Source of the DNA: Bacillus timonensis
GTDB taxonomy: Bacteria > Bacillota > Bacilli > Bacillales > Bacillaceae_L
DNA: 64,000 bases
Direction: 5' to 3'
Assembly (NCBI RefSeq): GCF_000285535.1
Contig: NZ_HE610986.1
Location: 72,313 to 136,312 of the forward strand
The notes beneath the pieces were generated by a model that was given only the letters and a program-made list of their open reading frames with translations, had not been told where the DNA came from and ran no database searches. The stretch's first letter is position 1, and each line of letters starts with the position of its first letter. The translations under genes were made by a program, and so were the position numbers. Shown here in pieces: positions 17,928 through 27,838 of the stretch.

Positions 17928-18257
17928 TTAATTTGCTGCTTTGTATCCGTATTTCTCCATTTCAGCATAAATCGTTTTTAGTTTTGGACTTCCTTCTCCG
18001 ACAATCGTACCTTCTAGGACCACCACAGGGTAAAACATATCTTCTTCAATTACACGTGTGGCAAATGTCTTTTTCTTTTCATCCTCAGGTGGGTCAAAAA
18101 TATCAATATGTGTAATTTCGAAGGGTTGATTTGGAAACTTTCTGCTTAATGCTGCTTCAAGCCACTCATACGTTTCCTTAGATGAAGGAAGATTCACACA
18201 GCTTGGGCAAAGTACTTCTGCACCATACACACAGATTTCGACCTTTTGCTTTTCCAT
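17928..18257 (-). CDS. yuzD: YuzD, thioredoxin-like protein (DUF1462)
   Basis: A 109-residue cytosolic protein with a CPSC motif at 17-20 near the N-terminus plus Cys9, as in disulfide-active thioredoxin folds. The function is unproven in the family. AAAGGAG lies before the ATG. Convergent with yutJ, divergent from the NifU-like gene yutI, so it shares the Fe-S/redox neighbourhood. Confidence 0.85.
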   Translation of the reverse strand: MEKQKVEICVYGAEVLCPSCVNLPSSKETYEWLEAALSRKFPNQPFEITHIDIFDPPEDEKKKTFATRVIEEDMFYPVVVLEGTIVGEGSPKLKTIYAEMEKYGYKAAN

Positions 18258-18541
18258 CTCATGTTCTCCTTTTCCCTCTAGGCAATTTTGGAATTATTTT
18301 GTACTTATCCCTACTTATCCGAAGTGGGATCTCCTCCTGATTAAGTTTCAATCATTTCTTTTTTCATTGTACTAAAAATCTGGTAAAATAGACACTGAAA
18401 GATTTCAATGCATCATCACAGATTTTCTCAATAAGCATATGTAATTAAAAGTTGGAAAAATGATGCTTTCGGTTTTAATAGATTTTTTCCAGTAAACAGA
18501 TTATAATAATTATAAAGGTATGAGGAAAGGAGTCAATCGCA

Positions 18542-18778
18542 ATGGCTGAATTAGATATTAAAGACCAAGTTCAAGAAGTATTAGACAAACTTCGTCCATT
18601 CTTACTTCGTGATGGCGGAGACTGTGATTTAGTTGATGTAGAAGATGGCGTTGTTAAGCTTCGTTTATTAGGTGCTTGCGGAAGCTGCCCAAGCTCTACA
18701 ATCACACTAAAGGCTGGAATTGAACGTGCATTATTAGAAGAAGTTCCAGGAGTAGTTGAGGTTGAACAAGTATTCTAA
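18542..18778 (+). CDS. yutI: NifU-like Fe-S scaffold/carrier YutI
   Basis: A 78-residue protein equal to the C-terminal NifU domain (NfuA family). The cluster-binding CGSC pair is at Cys46 and Cys49 (GACGSCPSS). It transfers [4Fe-4S] clusters to target enzymes; LipA is a plausible client. The ATG has GGAAAGGAG upstream. Ends in a terminator. Confidence 0.93.
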   Translation: MAELDIKDQVQEVLDKLRPFLLRDGGDCDLVDVEDGVVKLRLLGACGSCPSSTITLKAGIERALLEEVPGVVEVEQVF

Positions 18779-18798
18779 TAATTAAATGATAATAACAG

Positions 18799-18825
18799 TG
18801 CCTCAAGTTTTTGAGGCATTTTTTT
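18799..18825 (+). terminator. Terminator of yutI
   Basis: TGCCTCAA (18799-18806) pairs with TTGAGGCA (18811-18818); a run of T follows. Confidence 0.9.
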
Positions 18826-18879
18826 ATGTTTTCATATGTAGTAGTGGCAGTATTTTACACATAGCTGCAGAATCTCATC

Positions 18880-19130
18880 AAAAAAAAGCGAAACCCTATT
18901 TTCGCTTTAGAGTGTAGACAAAGTCAGTGCTGACTTTGTCTACACGAATTTTTAAGGTTATCTAAATTTCAACTCAAGTCCCAGACTGTCTTGAAAGCGC
19001 TCGTCAGACAAGGCGCGCAGCTGAGCGAAAACGCGAATAGAAGTTGCCTTCATGAGCGGACGAGCGAGGCAAGCAACGCAGTATGCGAGCGTTTGTCTAC
19101 AGTCTGAAGCGAAACCCCTAGGTTTCGCTT
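18880..19130. repeat. Compound intergenic repeat between yutI and thrB
   Basis: Three parts. First, a hairpin AGCGAAA/TTTCGCT (18887-18907) that would end minus-strand transcripts. Second, a perfect 16-bp stem GTGTAGACAAAGTCAG/CTGACTTTGTCTACAC (18912-18945). Third, a GC-rich block from CAGACTGT (18982) to ACAGTCTG (19106), inverted ends, containing CGCTCGTCAGACAAGGCGCG. It closes with a second hairpin AAGCGAAACC/GGTTTCGCTT (19108-19130) followed by T, nearly a copy of the first. A relative lies at 25685-25776. Confidence 0.7.
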
Positions 19131-19131
19131 T

Positions 19132-20049
19132 TTATTCATGTAGTGATAATGAAGTTAACCTACTACCGTTTTTCTCAATTGATACTTCTTCTACTTGATA
19201 TCCTTCAAATACAAGAGAAAGGTCGGTTTGTAGCTGTCTTCCTCGTCCACTTTCTGTGAAGCAAATGACTGTTGGACCCGCACCACTTATCGCTACCCCA
19301 AATGCCCCCGCTCTTTTAGCAACCCTACAAATACTGTTGAATTCAGGAATAAGCTTAGCACGATATGTTTGATGGAATAAATCAAGTTCCATCATTTTCC
19401 CCATCAACTCAAAATTCTTTGTTAATAGAGCTGCGACCATCACATTGCTTATGGAACTAGCTTTTACTGCCTCTTGGTAGGATAATTCTTTCGGAAGTAC
19501 ATTACGAGCATCTTTTGTTTTTAACTCGTAAGGTGGGATGACAACCGCCATGTCAAAAGATAAATCATTCACATGGATGAGATCAGTTTCCTCACTTCCA
19601 CGATGACTTCCAATAACTAAGCCACCATATAATGACGCCCCTACATTATCGGGATGCCCCTCGAATTCACAGGCTAAATCAAGCTTTTGTTTATTAGTTA
19701 ATTGGAGATTACATAGTTCATTAACAAGCTCAATTGCTGCGATAATAGCTGCCGCACTACTTCCAAGTCCTCTTGCTAGCGGAATATTACTATGAACATA
19801 GACTTTGCATGGAGGTAGCTCACATGAAAAAATGTGGGCTACCTTTGCTGCTATTTGATAAATAAAATTAGCTTTATCAGTTGGAGTATCTATAATTTCT
19901 TCTGATTGTAGGACAAACTCCCACTCTTCACTTGGTTCGACCTGTAGGGTTAAATAGCGATTCACTGCCAACCCTAATGAATCAAAACCAGGTCCAAGAT
20001 TAGCTGAGCTTGCTGGTACTTTTATTTGAAAAGGTTGATTAGACCTCAT
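19132..20049 (-). CDS. thrB: Homoserine kinase
   Basis: GHMP-family kinase, about 305 residues, phosphorylates homoserine with ATP in threonine synthesis. N-terminal [17 protein letters not shown] and the ATP loop [17 protein letters not shown] are clear; the C-terminal [11 protein letters not shown] motif completes the family set. An open frame begins at 20076, but the ATG at 20049 has AGAGGGG 9 bases upstream. It overlaps the thrC end by 11 bases, third gene of hom-thrC-thrB. Confidence 0.95.
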   Translation of the reverse strand: MRSNQPFQIKVPASSANLGPGFDSLGLAVNRYLTLQVEPSEEWEFVLQSEEIIDTPTDKANFIYQIAAKVAHIFSCELPPCKVYVHSNIPLARGLGSSAAAIIAAIELVNELCNLQLTNKQKLDLACEFEGHPDNVGASLYGGLVIGSHRGSEETDLIHVNDLSFDMAVVIPPYELKTKDARNVLPKELSYQEAVKASSISNVMVAALLTKNFELMGKMMELDLFHQTYRAKLIPEFNSICRVAKRAGAFGVAISGAGPTVICFTESGRGRQLQTDLSLVFEGYQVEEVSIEKNGSRLTSLSLHE

Positions 20050-21106
20050 GTAAAACGGCCCCTCTGATATGATCATAAACTAGCTTTTCATCGTTAGGCA
20101 ATACAACAGGCTTGATTGATGTTGCTTCAATTGCAATATTCGGGTCTTTTAATCCATTACCAGTTAAGACAGCAACCACTCGGCTTCCTTTTTTAATTTC
20201 ACCACTACGAACTTGCTTGATTACACCAGCGATAGATGCGCAAGAACCTGGTTCTGCAAACACACCTTCTTTTCTCGCTAATAATCGATATGCTTCAAGG
20301 ATTTCATCATCTGATACCTCGTCAATTTTACCATTCGATTCATTTGCAGCTAGGACAGCTTTATCCCAGCTTGCAGGGTTTCCGATACGAATCGCTGTTG
20401 CAACTGTTTCAGGATCTTCAATGACTTTATTTTTAACTATTGCTGCTGCACCTTCTGCTTCAAATCCTCGCATCTCAGGTAGGCCAGTTTTATGACGTTC
20501 GTTATATTCCTTAAATCCTTTCCAGTAAGCTGTGATATTACCAGCATTTCCGACTGGAATTGCTAAGACATCAGGAGCTCCGTCTAACTGTACACAAATT
20601 TCAAATGCTGCTGTTTTTTGACCTTCAATTCGATATGGATTTACAGAGTTTACAAGAGTTATAGGTGCAGTTTTACTAATATTACGTACCATTTGAAGGG
20701 CATGATCAAAGTTTCCTTCAATAGAAATAATCTCAGCACCATACATGACGGCTTGCGCTAATTTTCCCATTGCAATTTTACCTTCAGGAATAACGACGAT
20801 ACAGCGAAGTCCTGCACGTGCTGCATATGCCGCCGCTGCAGCAGACGTATTACCAGTAGATGCACAAATGATTGTGTCACTGCCTTCCTCAACGGCTTTA
20901 GCTACTGCCATCACCATCCCACGGTCCTTAAAAGAACCAGTCGGGTTTGCACCTTCTACTTTTACATATAATTCAACACCAAGATCCTCTGAAAGAGAAT
21001 GAAGCGGAATTAATGGTGTATTTCCTTCATTTAATGAAAGCATCGGAGTATTTGTGTTTACCGGTAAATATTCGCGAAATTGTTGTAATAGACCCTGCCA
21101 TCTCAT
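20039..21106 (-). CDS. thrC: Threonine synthase
   Basis: PLP-dependent enzyme converting O-phosphohomoserine to threonine, 355 residues. The PLP lysine is Lys60 in GSFKDRG; the phosphate-binding GNAGN loop follows near residue 187. Its ATG overlaps the hom stop as ATGA, indicating translational coupling. Confidence 0.96.
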   Translation of the reverse strand: MRWQGLLQQFREYLPVNTNTPMLSLNEGNTPLIPLHSLSEDLGVELYVKVEGANPTGSFKDRGMVMAVAKAVEEGSDTIICASTGNTSAAAAAYAARAGLRCIVVIPEGKIAMGKLAQAVMYGAEIISIEGNFDHALQMVRNISKTAPITLVNSVNPYRIEGQKTAAFEICVQLDGAPDVLAIPVGNAGNITAYWKGFKEYNERHKTGLPEMRGFEAEGAAAIVKNKVIEDPETVATAIRIGNPASWDKAVLAANESNGKIDEVSDDEILEAYRLLARKEGVFAEPGSCASIAGVIKQVRSGEIKKGSRVVAVLTGNGLKDPNIAIEATSIKPVVLPNDEKLVYDHIRGAVLHEV

Positions 21107-22401
21107 GCTAAATTTCCTCCTTCAACTCGATAAGAGCTTTTTACTTCTTGAATTATTTGTAAATCTCTAAGCTGTACTAAAATTTCTTCATAGTCTTGTA
21201 ATGATGCCTGATGTGTAATAAGAACAATTTCAGCTAAATCTTTATTCTTTAACGGTAATTGAAGAATTTTCTCAAAGCTTACACCACGTTCAGAGAAAAG
21301 AGATGTAATGTTTGCAAAAGCACCAACTTGATCCTTTACATGAATACGTAAGAAGTATTTTGAGAAAATTTCAGATTCCGCTTTTAACTTTTTCTCATAT
21401 TGAGGGGATACTGCACTAAGTCCATTAACTCCAAGTCTCATATTTTTCATAACAGCAACTAAATCTGAAACAATTGATGTTGCAGTTGGTAAACTACCAG
21501 CCCCCGGACCATAAAACATTGTTTCTCCAACTGCTTCTCCGTACACATAAACTGCATTATATTCATCATTTACTCCAGCAAGTGGATGTGATTCTGGAAG
21601 AAGTGTTGGTTGAACACTCACCTCAACCTTTTCTCCCTTACGGTGTGCATTCCCAATTAACTTCAGAACATAACCCAATCGTTTACTATATTCAATGTCT
21701 TCACTTGTTACCGAAGAAATTCCTTGAACACGAACGTCCTTAAGGTCGATATTCATTGAGTAACCTAATGAAGCAAGGATTGCCATCTTTCTTGCTGCAT
21801 CTAGCCCCTCAACATCTGCAGTTGGATCTGCTTCTGCATAACCAAGTTCTTGTGCTTCCTTTAACACCTCTTCATAATCACTGCCGAATTTGCTCATTTT
21901 TGTTAAAATAAAGTTAGTTGTTCCGTTAACGATTCCCATCATTTTAATGATCCGGTCTGATGCGAAACCGTCCACTAAACCGCGAAGGATTGGAATCCCA
22001 CCAGCAACACTTGCTTCATAGAATAAGTCACAACCATTTTCACTTGCAACATTTAATAGTTCTGGACCGTATAATGCCATTAAGTCTTTATTAGCTGTTA
22101 CAACATGTTTTTTATTACGTAAAGCTTGAAGCACTAGCTGCCTTGTATTATCTACTCCACCCATCACCTCAATGACAACATCAATTTCTGGATCTTCAAT
22201 TACCTCGTTTACATTTGTTGTCAAAAGTGAAGGTTCAATTTCAACTGAACGATGTTTATGTATATCTTGGACTAATATCTTCTTTACTTCTATTGGGCAA
22301 CCTACTTGGTGCATTAATTTATCTTGATGATTCTTTAATATCGTAACAACGCCACTACCAACCGTACCTAATCCTAATAATCCAACTGAAATACTTTTCA
22401 T
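21103..22401 (-). CDS. hom: Homoserine dehydrogenase
   Basis: NAD(P)-dependent reductase of aspartate semialdehyde, 432 residues. N-terminal Rossmann motif [12 protein letters not shown], catalytic-domain segment [12 protein letters not shown] and a C-terminal ACT domain (from about 350) for threonine feedback. GGAGG precedes the ATG. First gene of the threonine operon; no T-box or attenuator was recognised in the 180 bp upstream. Confidence 0.96.
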   Translation of the reverse strand: MKSISVGLLGLGTVGSGVVTILKNHQDKLMHQVGCPIEVKKILVQDIHKHRSVEIEPSLLTTNVNEVIEDPEIDVVIEVMGGVDNTRQLVLQALRNKKHVVTANKDLMALYGPELLNVASENGCDLFYEASVAGGIPILRGLVDGFASDRIIKMMGIVNGTTNFILTKMSKFGSDYEEVLKEAQELGYAEADPTADVEGLDAARKMAILASLGYSMNIDLKDVRVQGISSVTSEDIEYSKRLGYVLKLIGNAHRKGEKVEVSVQPTLLPESHPLAGVNDEYNAVYVYGEAVGETMFYGPGAGSLPTATSIVSDLVAVMKNMRLGVNGLSAVSPQYEKKLKAESEIFSKYFLRIHVKDQVGAFANITSLFSERGVSFEKILQLPLKNKDLAEIVLITHQASLQDYEEILVQLRDLQIIQEVKSSYRVEGGNLA

Positions 22402-22581
22402 TATTTGCCGCCTCCTCTGTATTTCCTAGAAATACATTTGTCCTTCTATAAAAGACATTATAGTAGTGATACTGTATTTTTACAAGTATTATTTTTCTGT
22501 ATTTTCCGTTGAAAACGCTTAACACCCTGTTGTAAAAGGACATTTTTTTATAAAAAATTTTTTTATAAAAACTTCAGCTAT

Positions 22582-22614
22582 AAAAAAAAGAGCACCTTCC
22601 TTGCGAAGGTGCCT
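22582..22614 (-). terminator. Terminator of the hydroxyacid dehydrogenase gene
   Basis: GCACCTTC (22592-22599) pairs with GAAGGTGC (22605-22612); on the minus strand it is followed by TCTTTTTTTTA. It separates this gene from hom. Confidence 0.92.
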
Positions 22615-22623
22615 TAGGAAAAT

Positions 22624-23613
22624 CTATTTTACTGACAGTCCCCACTCTTTATTAACCAGTGTCTTTGGTTGTTGATTGTTAAGAACAAGCTGAATGTTCT
22701 TACAGCATAATTCCATCATGGTTCCACGAGTTTCTGTACTTGAGCTTCCGATATGAGGTAAAGCAACGACATTAGGAAGTGTTAGTAAAGGATGATCGAC
22801 ATCTACCGGCTCTTTTGCAAATACGTCTAATCCAGCTCCAGCAATCTCACCACTTGCTAATGCTTGATATAAAGCGTCTTCATCAACGACTGGTCCTCTT
22901 GATACATTTATAAAAATTGCGGATTTTTTCATTTTCTTAAAGCTTTCCTGATTAAATAAGCCTCTTGTCTCCTCTGTAAGAGGCGTTAAGCACACAATAA
23001 AATCAGATGTTTCAACTAACTCATCTAGAGAGGTATAGGAAGCACCAATACGTTCCTCGGCTGCAACATTGCGAGAACGGTTATGGTACAAAACATCCAT
23101 ATCAAAACCGGTCGCACGCTTTGCAACCGCTTCCCCAATTTTGCCCATTCCAACGATTCCAATTGTTTTATGATGAACATCATGACCTGCAAGCAATAGT
23201 GGGCTCCAACTTTTCCATTCGCCATTTTTAACAAATTCAGCTGCTTCAACAATTCGTCTTGCTGTTGCTAGTAACAACGCAAAGGTCAAATCAGCAGTTG
23301 TATCTGTTAAGACATCTGGTGTGTTGCATACCGCAATTCCCTTTTGATTCGCATATCCTACATCAATATTATCAAAACCAACTGCTAAGTTTGCAATAAC
23401 TTTTAATTTCGGTGCTGCATCAAGAAGCTCTTTATCAATTTTATCAGAGAGCATGGTTAAAAGTGCATCGGCCTTTTTTACCTCTTCAAGGAGAATCTCT
23501 CTTGGAACTGCTTTTTCTTCTTCATTCCAAATATGTACATCTGCTACTTCCATTAGTGGTTTCATTGCTTCTTCAGTAAGTTTTCTGGTAATAAAAACAT
23601 ATGGCTTTGTCAT
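22624..23613 (-). CDS. D-2-hydroxyacid dehydrogenase (glyoxylate/hydroxypyruvate reductase type)
   Basis: NAD(P)-dependent reductase, 329 residues. The Rossmann motif GMGKIGEAVAKRA occurs near residue 157; catalytic Arg lies in INVSRG, Glu further on, and His in ALPHIGSS. Closest in appearance to Bacillus glyoxylate/hydroxypyruvate/2-ketogluconate reductases (YvcT type). The substrate cannot be settled from sequence. It is a single-gene unit ended by a terminator, upstream of hom. Confidence 0.88.
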   Translation of the reverse strand: MTKPYVFITRKLTEEAMKPLMEVADVHIWNEEEKAVPREILLEEVKKADALLTMLSDKIDKELLDAAPKLKVIANLAVGFDNIDVGYANQKGIAVCNTPDVLTDTTADLTFALLLATARRIVEAAEFVKNGEWKSWSPLLLAGHDVHHKTIGIVGMGKIGEAVAKRATGFDMDVLYHNRSRNVAAEERIGASYTSLDELVETSDFIVCLTPLTEETRGLFNQESFKKMKKSAIFINVSRGPVVDEDALYQALASGEIAGAGLDVFAKEPVDVDHPLLTLPNVVALPHIGSSSTETRGTMMELCCKNIQLVLNNQQPKTLVNKEWGLSVK

Positions 23614-23669
23614 TGTTCCACCTCTTAGTAAAATTTGTTAGTAGGATATTATTATAGTACCATATATTT

Positions 23670-24674
23670 CTATCTTTGGAGCCAGTTAATGTTTGGAATT
23701 GTTAGTCTTTTTTCATTAATTCCTACGCTTGAAAAAAAGGTGGCCAACAGACGTTCGTGTTTACTAGATTGGCTTAAGATTGATTCTAATTTTTGAAGTT
23801 GGTTTTCCTTTTGGTTCTCCGATTCTGTCATATAATACCCTTCAATACATTCGAAAAAATGAACCGGGAATAATAATCGTGCATACAGAAGCCTCCAGGA
23901 AAAAGTGGAAAGAGGGCTGACTTGCTCATACTCTCTCAAAAATTGAGTGATTTTTCCATTTGGTCTATAATCACCACCTACATATTGATCACGAATATAT
24001 TCTGCTAAGTCCCGAGAATAATGGTCAAACACCCACTCGGTAGGAAGCTTTGTATATGAGTCCCCGTCCCATGACACTTCCGTAAAACGATGATGGCAAA
24101 TAGTAGCTGAATCAATTGCAGTGGGTTGCACATCCATTTCTGTATCGACAAGGTATTGGATGGCATTTTCGGTTAAACCTATATAATACGGAAAAGCTTC
24201 AACAAATAATGTTTCAAAACGGGTTTCAGGATGCTGCTTCACTTTTTCTTTCCAAAATAATTCCATTTGATCTACTCTTTTTTCCCATAAATATTTCCAT
24301 TGTCCAATTCGATTGAGTTTATTTACACGGTAAGGGAAACTTCTGCCTCTTTTATGAAATCGAGCTAATTCATATCCCAAAGAATTAGAAACTCTGTGGT
24401 TGTATACTGGACATCTAATGATAGCAACTTCTTCATCATTAATGTTGGCGCTTAATTTCCCATCTGTTGTAGGTAAAATCGATCCTACTCGAATATCCCC
24501 TTTTTGAACCATATAGTCGCTAAGATATTTTATTTCGTTTAACTCTTCATGTTCCAAATTTGGTATTGGCACAATACAATATACTATATTTCGATAGATG
24601 AACGCTTCATAGCCAAATGCCTTTATGGAACGATCTACTTTTAATTTGTATTCTTTAAAGAGCACTTCTTTCAT
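23670..24674 (-). CDS. yutH: Spore coat-associated kinase-like protein YutH
   Basis: A 334-residue CotS-family protein with a protein-kinase/aminoglycoside phosphotransferase-like fold. Features include an N-terminal lobe with weak resemblance to an ATP site and a central CHHRFTEVSWDGDSYTKLPTEWVFD stretch where the catalytic HxD-type loop of relatives would sit; the canonical Asp/Asn arrangement looks degenerate, so it may be a pseudokinase. Expected to act in the forming spore coat. GAGGGGTGA precedes the ATG. Confidence 0.85.
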   Translation of the reverse strand: MKEVLFKEYKLKVDRSIKAFGYEAFIYRNIVYCIVPIPNLEHEELNEIKYLSDYMVQKGDIRVGSILPTTDGKLSANINDEEVAIIRCPVYNHRVSNSLGYELARFHKRGRSFPYRVNKLNRIGQWKYLWEKRVDQMELFWKEKVKQHPETRFETLFVEAFPYYIGLTENAIQYLVDTEMDVQPTAIDSATICHHRFTEVSWDGDSYTKLPTEWVFDHYSRDLAEYIRDQYVGGDYRPNGKITQFLREYEQVSPLSTFSWRLLYARLLFPVHFFECIEGYYMTESENQKENQLQKLESILSQSSKHERLLATFFSSVGINEKRLTIPNINWLQR

Positions 24675-24857
24675 AAATCATCACCCCTCGCACATACTAT
24701 GTAACTACCCACATCAATTTTTGCACCTGCAAAAATTGATGACTTTTCCACTAAAATGAAGTTAATACATCTATATGAAACAAAACCCCATTACTTGTGA
24801 TAAACTAGTAAATATTAGTAAAATTATTCCGAAATCATAAGAAATTAGGTGAAAAAA

Positions 24858-25355
24858 ATGACTGAAAATAAAATGAGTGAGATTGAGCGAACTGCTAGAA
24901 GATGGTTAGAGGAAAGAGGTGTAACCATTCAAGACATTGCGGATTTGGTGTACTTTTTACAAAGCAAATATCATCCAGATTTAAAAATGGAGGAATGTGT
25001 TCACAATGTTGATCGTGTATTAACGAAACGTGAAATTCAAAATGCTATATTGACAGGGATTCAATTAGATAAGCTTGCAGAAAAAGGCTTGCTTGAAGAG
25101 CCACTTCTTTCTACAATAAAGGTTGATGAAGGACTGTACGGTGTTGATGAGATTCTTGCATTTTCAATTGTAAACGTGTATGGTTCAATCGGTTTTACAA
25201 ATTACGGTTATATAGATAAGAAAAAGCCTGGAATTTTAGAACGGTTAAATGACAAATCCACTGGAGAATGTCACACATTTTTAGATGATATTGTGGGGGC
25301 AATTGCAGCTGCCGCATCTAGTCGACTTGCACACAGAGCAGCAAATACGAATTAA
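24858..25355 (+). CDS. yutG: Phosphatidylglycerophosphatase A family protein YutG
   Basis: About 165 residues, related to PgpA, which removes phosphate from phosphatidylglycerophosphate. The Bacillus form is soluble-looking, with RTARRWLEERGVTIQDIADLV at the start, a GLYGVDEILAFSIVNVYGSIG centre and DDIVGAIAAAASSR near the end. In-frame GTG at 24849 lies in the ribosome site; the ATG at 24858 is 7 bases downstream of AGGTG. The role in Bacillus lipid synthesis is inferred from the family. Confidence 0.82.
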   Translation: MTENKMSEIERTARRWLEERGVTIQDIADLVYFLQSKYHPDLKMEECVHNVDRVLTKREIQNAILTGIQLDKLAEKGLLEEPLLSTIKVDEGLYGVDEILAFSIVNVYGSIGFTNYGYIDKKKPGILERLNDKSTGECHTFLDDIVGAIAAAASSRLAHRAANTN

Positions 25356-25363
25356 AGGATAAA

Positions 25364-25393
25364 AGATCAAATCGGTGCGATTTGGTCTTTTTT
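25364..25393 (+). terminator. Terminator of yutG
   Basis: AGATCAAATC (25364-25373) pairs with GATTTGGTCT (25379-25388), one G-U pair, then a T tract. Confidence 0.88.
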
Positions 25394-25450
25394 ATTGGAT
25401 AATAGTAGTATACTGAATTTACAAACTATTATATCCGAGGTGGATGTGAA

Positions 25451-25660
25451 ATGGACCTTTTATTTAAAATTGCCGGCCTTATTTTTATTGTGATTGCGAT
25501 AGTTATAACCTTTACATTAAAAAAAGAAGTTAAAAGCCTTAGTGGCCCCGTGTTAGATAAGAGTATTGCCAATCGATGGACGAGACGCTCCAAAACATCA
25601 ACCATTTTGATGGGGATTGGTTGCATTTTCACAATAATTGGACTTATTTTGTCCCTATAA
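25451..25660 (+). CDS. Hypothetical small membrane protein
   Basis: A 69-residue protein with two hydrophobic helices (about 4-22 and 51-68) joined by a basic loop containing RWTRRSKTST. An AGGTGG site lies upstream of the ATG. Unrecognised; the position between yutG and yutF is not matched in B. subtilis by a gene I can name. The hairpin at 25744-25774 may end it. Confidence 0.65.
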   Translation: MDLLFKIAGLIFIVIAIVITFTLKKEVKSLSGPVLDKSIANRWTRRSKTSTILMGIGCIFTIIGLILSL

Positions 25661-25684
25661 AAAAGCTTGCATTCTGCGTAGCTT

Positions 25685-25776
25685 TCGTGACAGGGCTTTT
25701 CAAGACAGGCTGAGAAAGTACATATTATTCTTTAAAAAGTTCCTGTAGCCAAAGTCAGTTAGACTTTGGCTACACT
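25685..25776. repeat. Short relative of the yutI-thrB intergenic repeat
   Basis: Contains a 13-bp stem TGTAGCCAAAGTC/GACTTTGGCTACA (25744-25774), two changes from the 18912-18945 stem, and, in reverse complement, CCTGTCTTGAAAAGCCCTGTC, which resembles CTGTCTTGAAAGCGCTCGTC at 18986. It lies between convergent genes. Confidence 0.6.
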
Positions 25777-25795
25777 CTGGTACGCTAGATTGTTT

Positions 25796-26566
25796 TTAAA
25801 TTCTATCCATCCATTCCTTTAAGCTGTCAATCGCATAGGTAGGCTGTCGGTCATAGCCCTTTAAAAGTTCCGCAGTCGTAACACCTGTATGGACTAGAAG
25901 TGTATCGATACCAGCTTTCATTCCTGCCATGATATCAGTGTCGTAATAATCACCAATCATTAATGTATCTTCCTTCGCGATTCCTAACTTCTTTTGGGCT
26001 TGCTCCATGATTACTTTTTCGGGCTTTCCGATAAAAATCGGTTGAACAGTAGTGGAGACTGTTACAACTGATGTTAGTGAACCATTTCCTGGTAAAAGTC
26101 CTCTTTCTGTCGGAATCGAAATATCACCATTTGTTGAAATAAACGTTGCCCCATTGCGGACTGCAAGACAAGCTAGTGCAAATTTTTCATATGTAACGGA
26201 GCGGTCAATTCCGACAACAACAAAATCTGGGTTTTCCTCTTGAATTGTAAAACCTTTTTCTTGTAGCGCTTGACGAATCCCCTCTTCACCAATGACAAAA
26301 ACTGTGCCACCTTGCTTTTGTTCGTACATATAGTTTGCAGTCGCCTGGCTTGTTGTGAATACTTGTTCTTCCGTACATGCAATGTCAAAATCGCGCAGCT
26401 TTGCAGCAACCTGTTCCGGTGTTCTTGATGAATTATTAGTAACAAATAAATAGGGAATTTGCTTTTCATTTAGGGCATTTACAAAATCACACGCTTCATT
26501 AATGCGCTCAGTTCCACGGTACATCGTACCATCTAAGTCAATTAAGTAGCCTTTATACGTTTTCAC
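25796..26566 (-). CDS. yutF: HAD-superfamily phosphatase YutF (NagD-like)
   Basis: Cytosolic HAD hydrolase of the TIGR01457/NagD group, about 256 residues. The nucleophile motif DLDGTMYRG is at the N-terminus, FVTNNSSRTP is motif II, and the MIGDYYDTDI segment supplies the metal-binding acids. The preferred start is GTG 26566, 9 bases after AAAGGTG; the GTG at 26578 overlaps that site. Substrate likely a small phosphorylated metabolite. Confidence 0.9.
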   Translation of the reverse strand: MKTYKGYLIDLDGTMYRGTERINEACDFVNALNEKQIPYLFVTNNSSRTPEQVAAKLRDFDIACTEEQVFTTSQATANYMYEQKQGGTVFVIGEEGIRQALQEKGFTIQEENPDFVVVGIDRSVTYEKFALACLAVRNGATFISTNGDISIPTERGLLPGNGSLTSVVTVSTTVQPIFIGKPEKVIMEQAQKKLGIAKEDTLMIGDYYDTDIMAGMKAGIDTLLVHTGVTTAELLKGYDRQPTYAIDSLKEWMDRI

Positions 26567-26599
26567 TAGTGAAATCACCTTTTTGAACTTATATTTTAG

Positions 26600-27037
26600 T
26601 TAATTTTTAAATGCTGACACAGGTCCTAATTCATTTTCAAGATAGGATCTGACAGCGTCTGGAAAGCTTTTTAGACTTTCATTATTTTTTTCTAAACTTG
26701 AAAGAATTTCATCATGATTGATTTCCAGATAATCTTGAACAATCACCTTGCGGAAACGAATGATCTCTTTTAGCTCATTTGCAGTTTCTGTTGATACCAC
26801 TTTTTCATCTTCAAGAATGTCAATGATATCCTCATAACTCCCCGGATCACGCATTATAAAGCCATCAATCATTGAATTCCCTACATCTAAAATCGCTTCA
26901 ATTAATAGTTGAGAAATGCGTTCTAATGCTTTCTTATCAAGAATGCTTGTCCAATTTGTTTCCGTTTTTAACAATTCTAAATTCTCTTCGTAAAAAAGAA
27001 GGGTTTTCTCAATCTTTTCTCGGTCAACAAAATACAC
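26600..27037 (-). CDS. yutE: YutE, DUF86/HepT-like protein
   Basis: A 145-residue helical protein of the DUF86 (HepT) family. Relatives act as HEPN ribonuclease toxins when paired with MntA nucleotidyltransferases. No MntA partner is adjacent, and the RX4-6H motif is not clear (the nearest is RKVIVQDYLEINH, with Arg and His further apart), so this is probably a housekeeping solitary member as in B. subtilis. Starts at GTG with GAGGGTG upstream. Confidence 0.8.
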   Translation of the reverse strand: MYFVDREKIEKTLLFYEENLELLKTETNWTSILDKKALERISQLLIEAILDVGNSMIDGFIMRDPGSYEDIIDILEDEKVVSTETANELKEIIRFRKVIVQDYLEINHDEILSSLEKNNESLKSFPDAVRSYLENELGPVSAFKN

Positions 27038-27199
27038 AGTATCACCCTCTATTTATCAATATCTTTACGTCCCTCATTATTTTACCATAAAGTTTATAAT
27101 CATTCATGGTAAGCCTTATTGTATGATAATTTCGTTTTCTATTTCCTATACCTTTGTTATGATAATTGTAAATGATTGTTTTAAAAAGGAGAATCCATT

Positions 27200-27466
27200 A
27201 TGTCAGAACGTTTTTTCTTATATGATGATACGATTGACACACAAACTCGATTTGTAAGCTTTATGGGCGAACACCAGCGTTACGACTTAGCAATAATTAG
27301 ATCTGACCGATATTATGGAAAGCAGATTGTGTTAAATATTTTAAGCAATCGCTTTGCAATTATTGGTAGAGATGATCTTGATGAACCAGGTTATATTGAA
27401 CATGCTTATCAGCTGCCTGAGGATGAAGCAGAGGAATTACGCTCTTTCCTGTATGAAATTGTCTAA
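27200..27466 (+). CDS. DUF3055 family protein
   Basis: An 88-residue soluble protein beginning MSERFFLYDDTIDTQTRFVSF, with the family-like GEHQRYDLAI and DDLDEPGYIEHAY segments. Structures in this family exist but no function is known. AAAGGAG lies before the ATG. Divergent from yutE. Confidence 0.75.
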   Translation: MSERFFLYDDTIDTQTRFVSFMGEHQRYDLAIIRSDRYYGKQIVLNILSNRFAIIGRDDLDEPGYIEHAYQLPEDEAEELRSFLYEIV

Positions 27467-27522
27467 CATATTCTCGGAAAACCCGGAAAACACTATAGAG
27501 TAAGAAGTGAGGTGTTTTACAG

Positions 27523-27816
27523 GTGGCAGAAAATGAAAAAGACAAGGAAGAAATAAAGTATACAGATTTTTCAAATGTAGAGACGATGAGAAATTTTTTA
27601 ACCTTTGAGGAATACCCAGAAGGCCCATATGGTACCCCACGTGGCAAAGATACACCTGTTGAAAATAAAAGCACTCCATGGGAAGAGGGACAGCGAACGT
27701 ATAGTAACTTTAACTATGAGTTCAAATCACTTCACCAAGACCTACCAAGACAATTCCCTGGCGCTCATCCTACACATGATGACAAGAATGAAAATGCCGA
27801 ACCTCCTTATGACTAA
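27523..27816 (+). CDS. Conserved hypothetical cytosolic protein
   Basis: A 97-residue hydrophilic protein with FEEYPEGPYGTPRGKDTPVE and PRQFPGAHPTHDD segments, rich in Pro, Glu and Asp, with no cysteine or helix for membranes. Starts at GTG, 8 bases after GAGGTG. It looks like a small protein found in Bacillus and Geobacillus next to yutD, but I can name no function. A shared terminator follows. Confidence 0.65.
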   Translation: MAENEKDKEEIKYTDFSNVETMRNFLTFEEYPEGPYGTPRGKDTPVENKSTPWEEGQRTYSNFNYEFKSLHQDLPRQFPGAHPTHDDKNENAEPPYD

Positions 27817-27838
27817 AGATGATATACGACAAAAAATA

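Noticed and set aside
22402..22580. T-box or leader attenuator for hom-thrC-thrB
   Set aside because: I found no specifier loop, no conserved T-box sequence and no leader peptide; only AT-rich DNA.
26600..27037. Possible HepT toxin of a toxin-antitoxin pair (YutE, DUF86)
   Set aside because: No MntA-type nucleotidyltransferase is adjacent, the toxin motif is not clear, and the gene sits in its normal Bacillus position.
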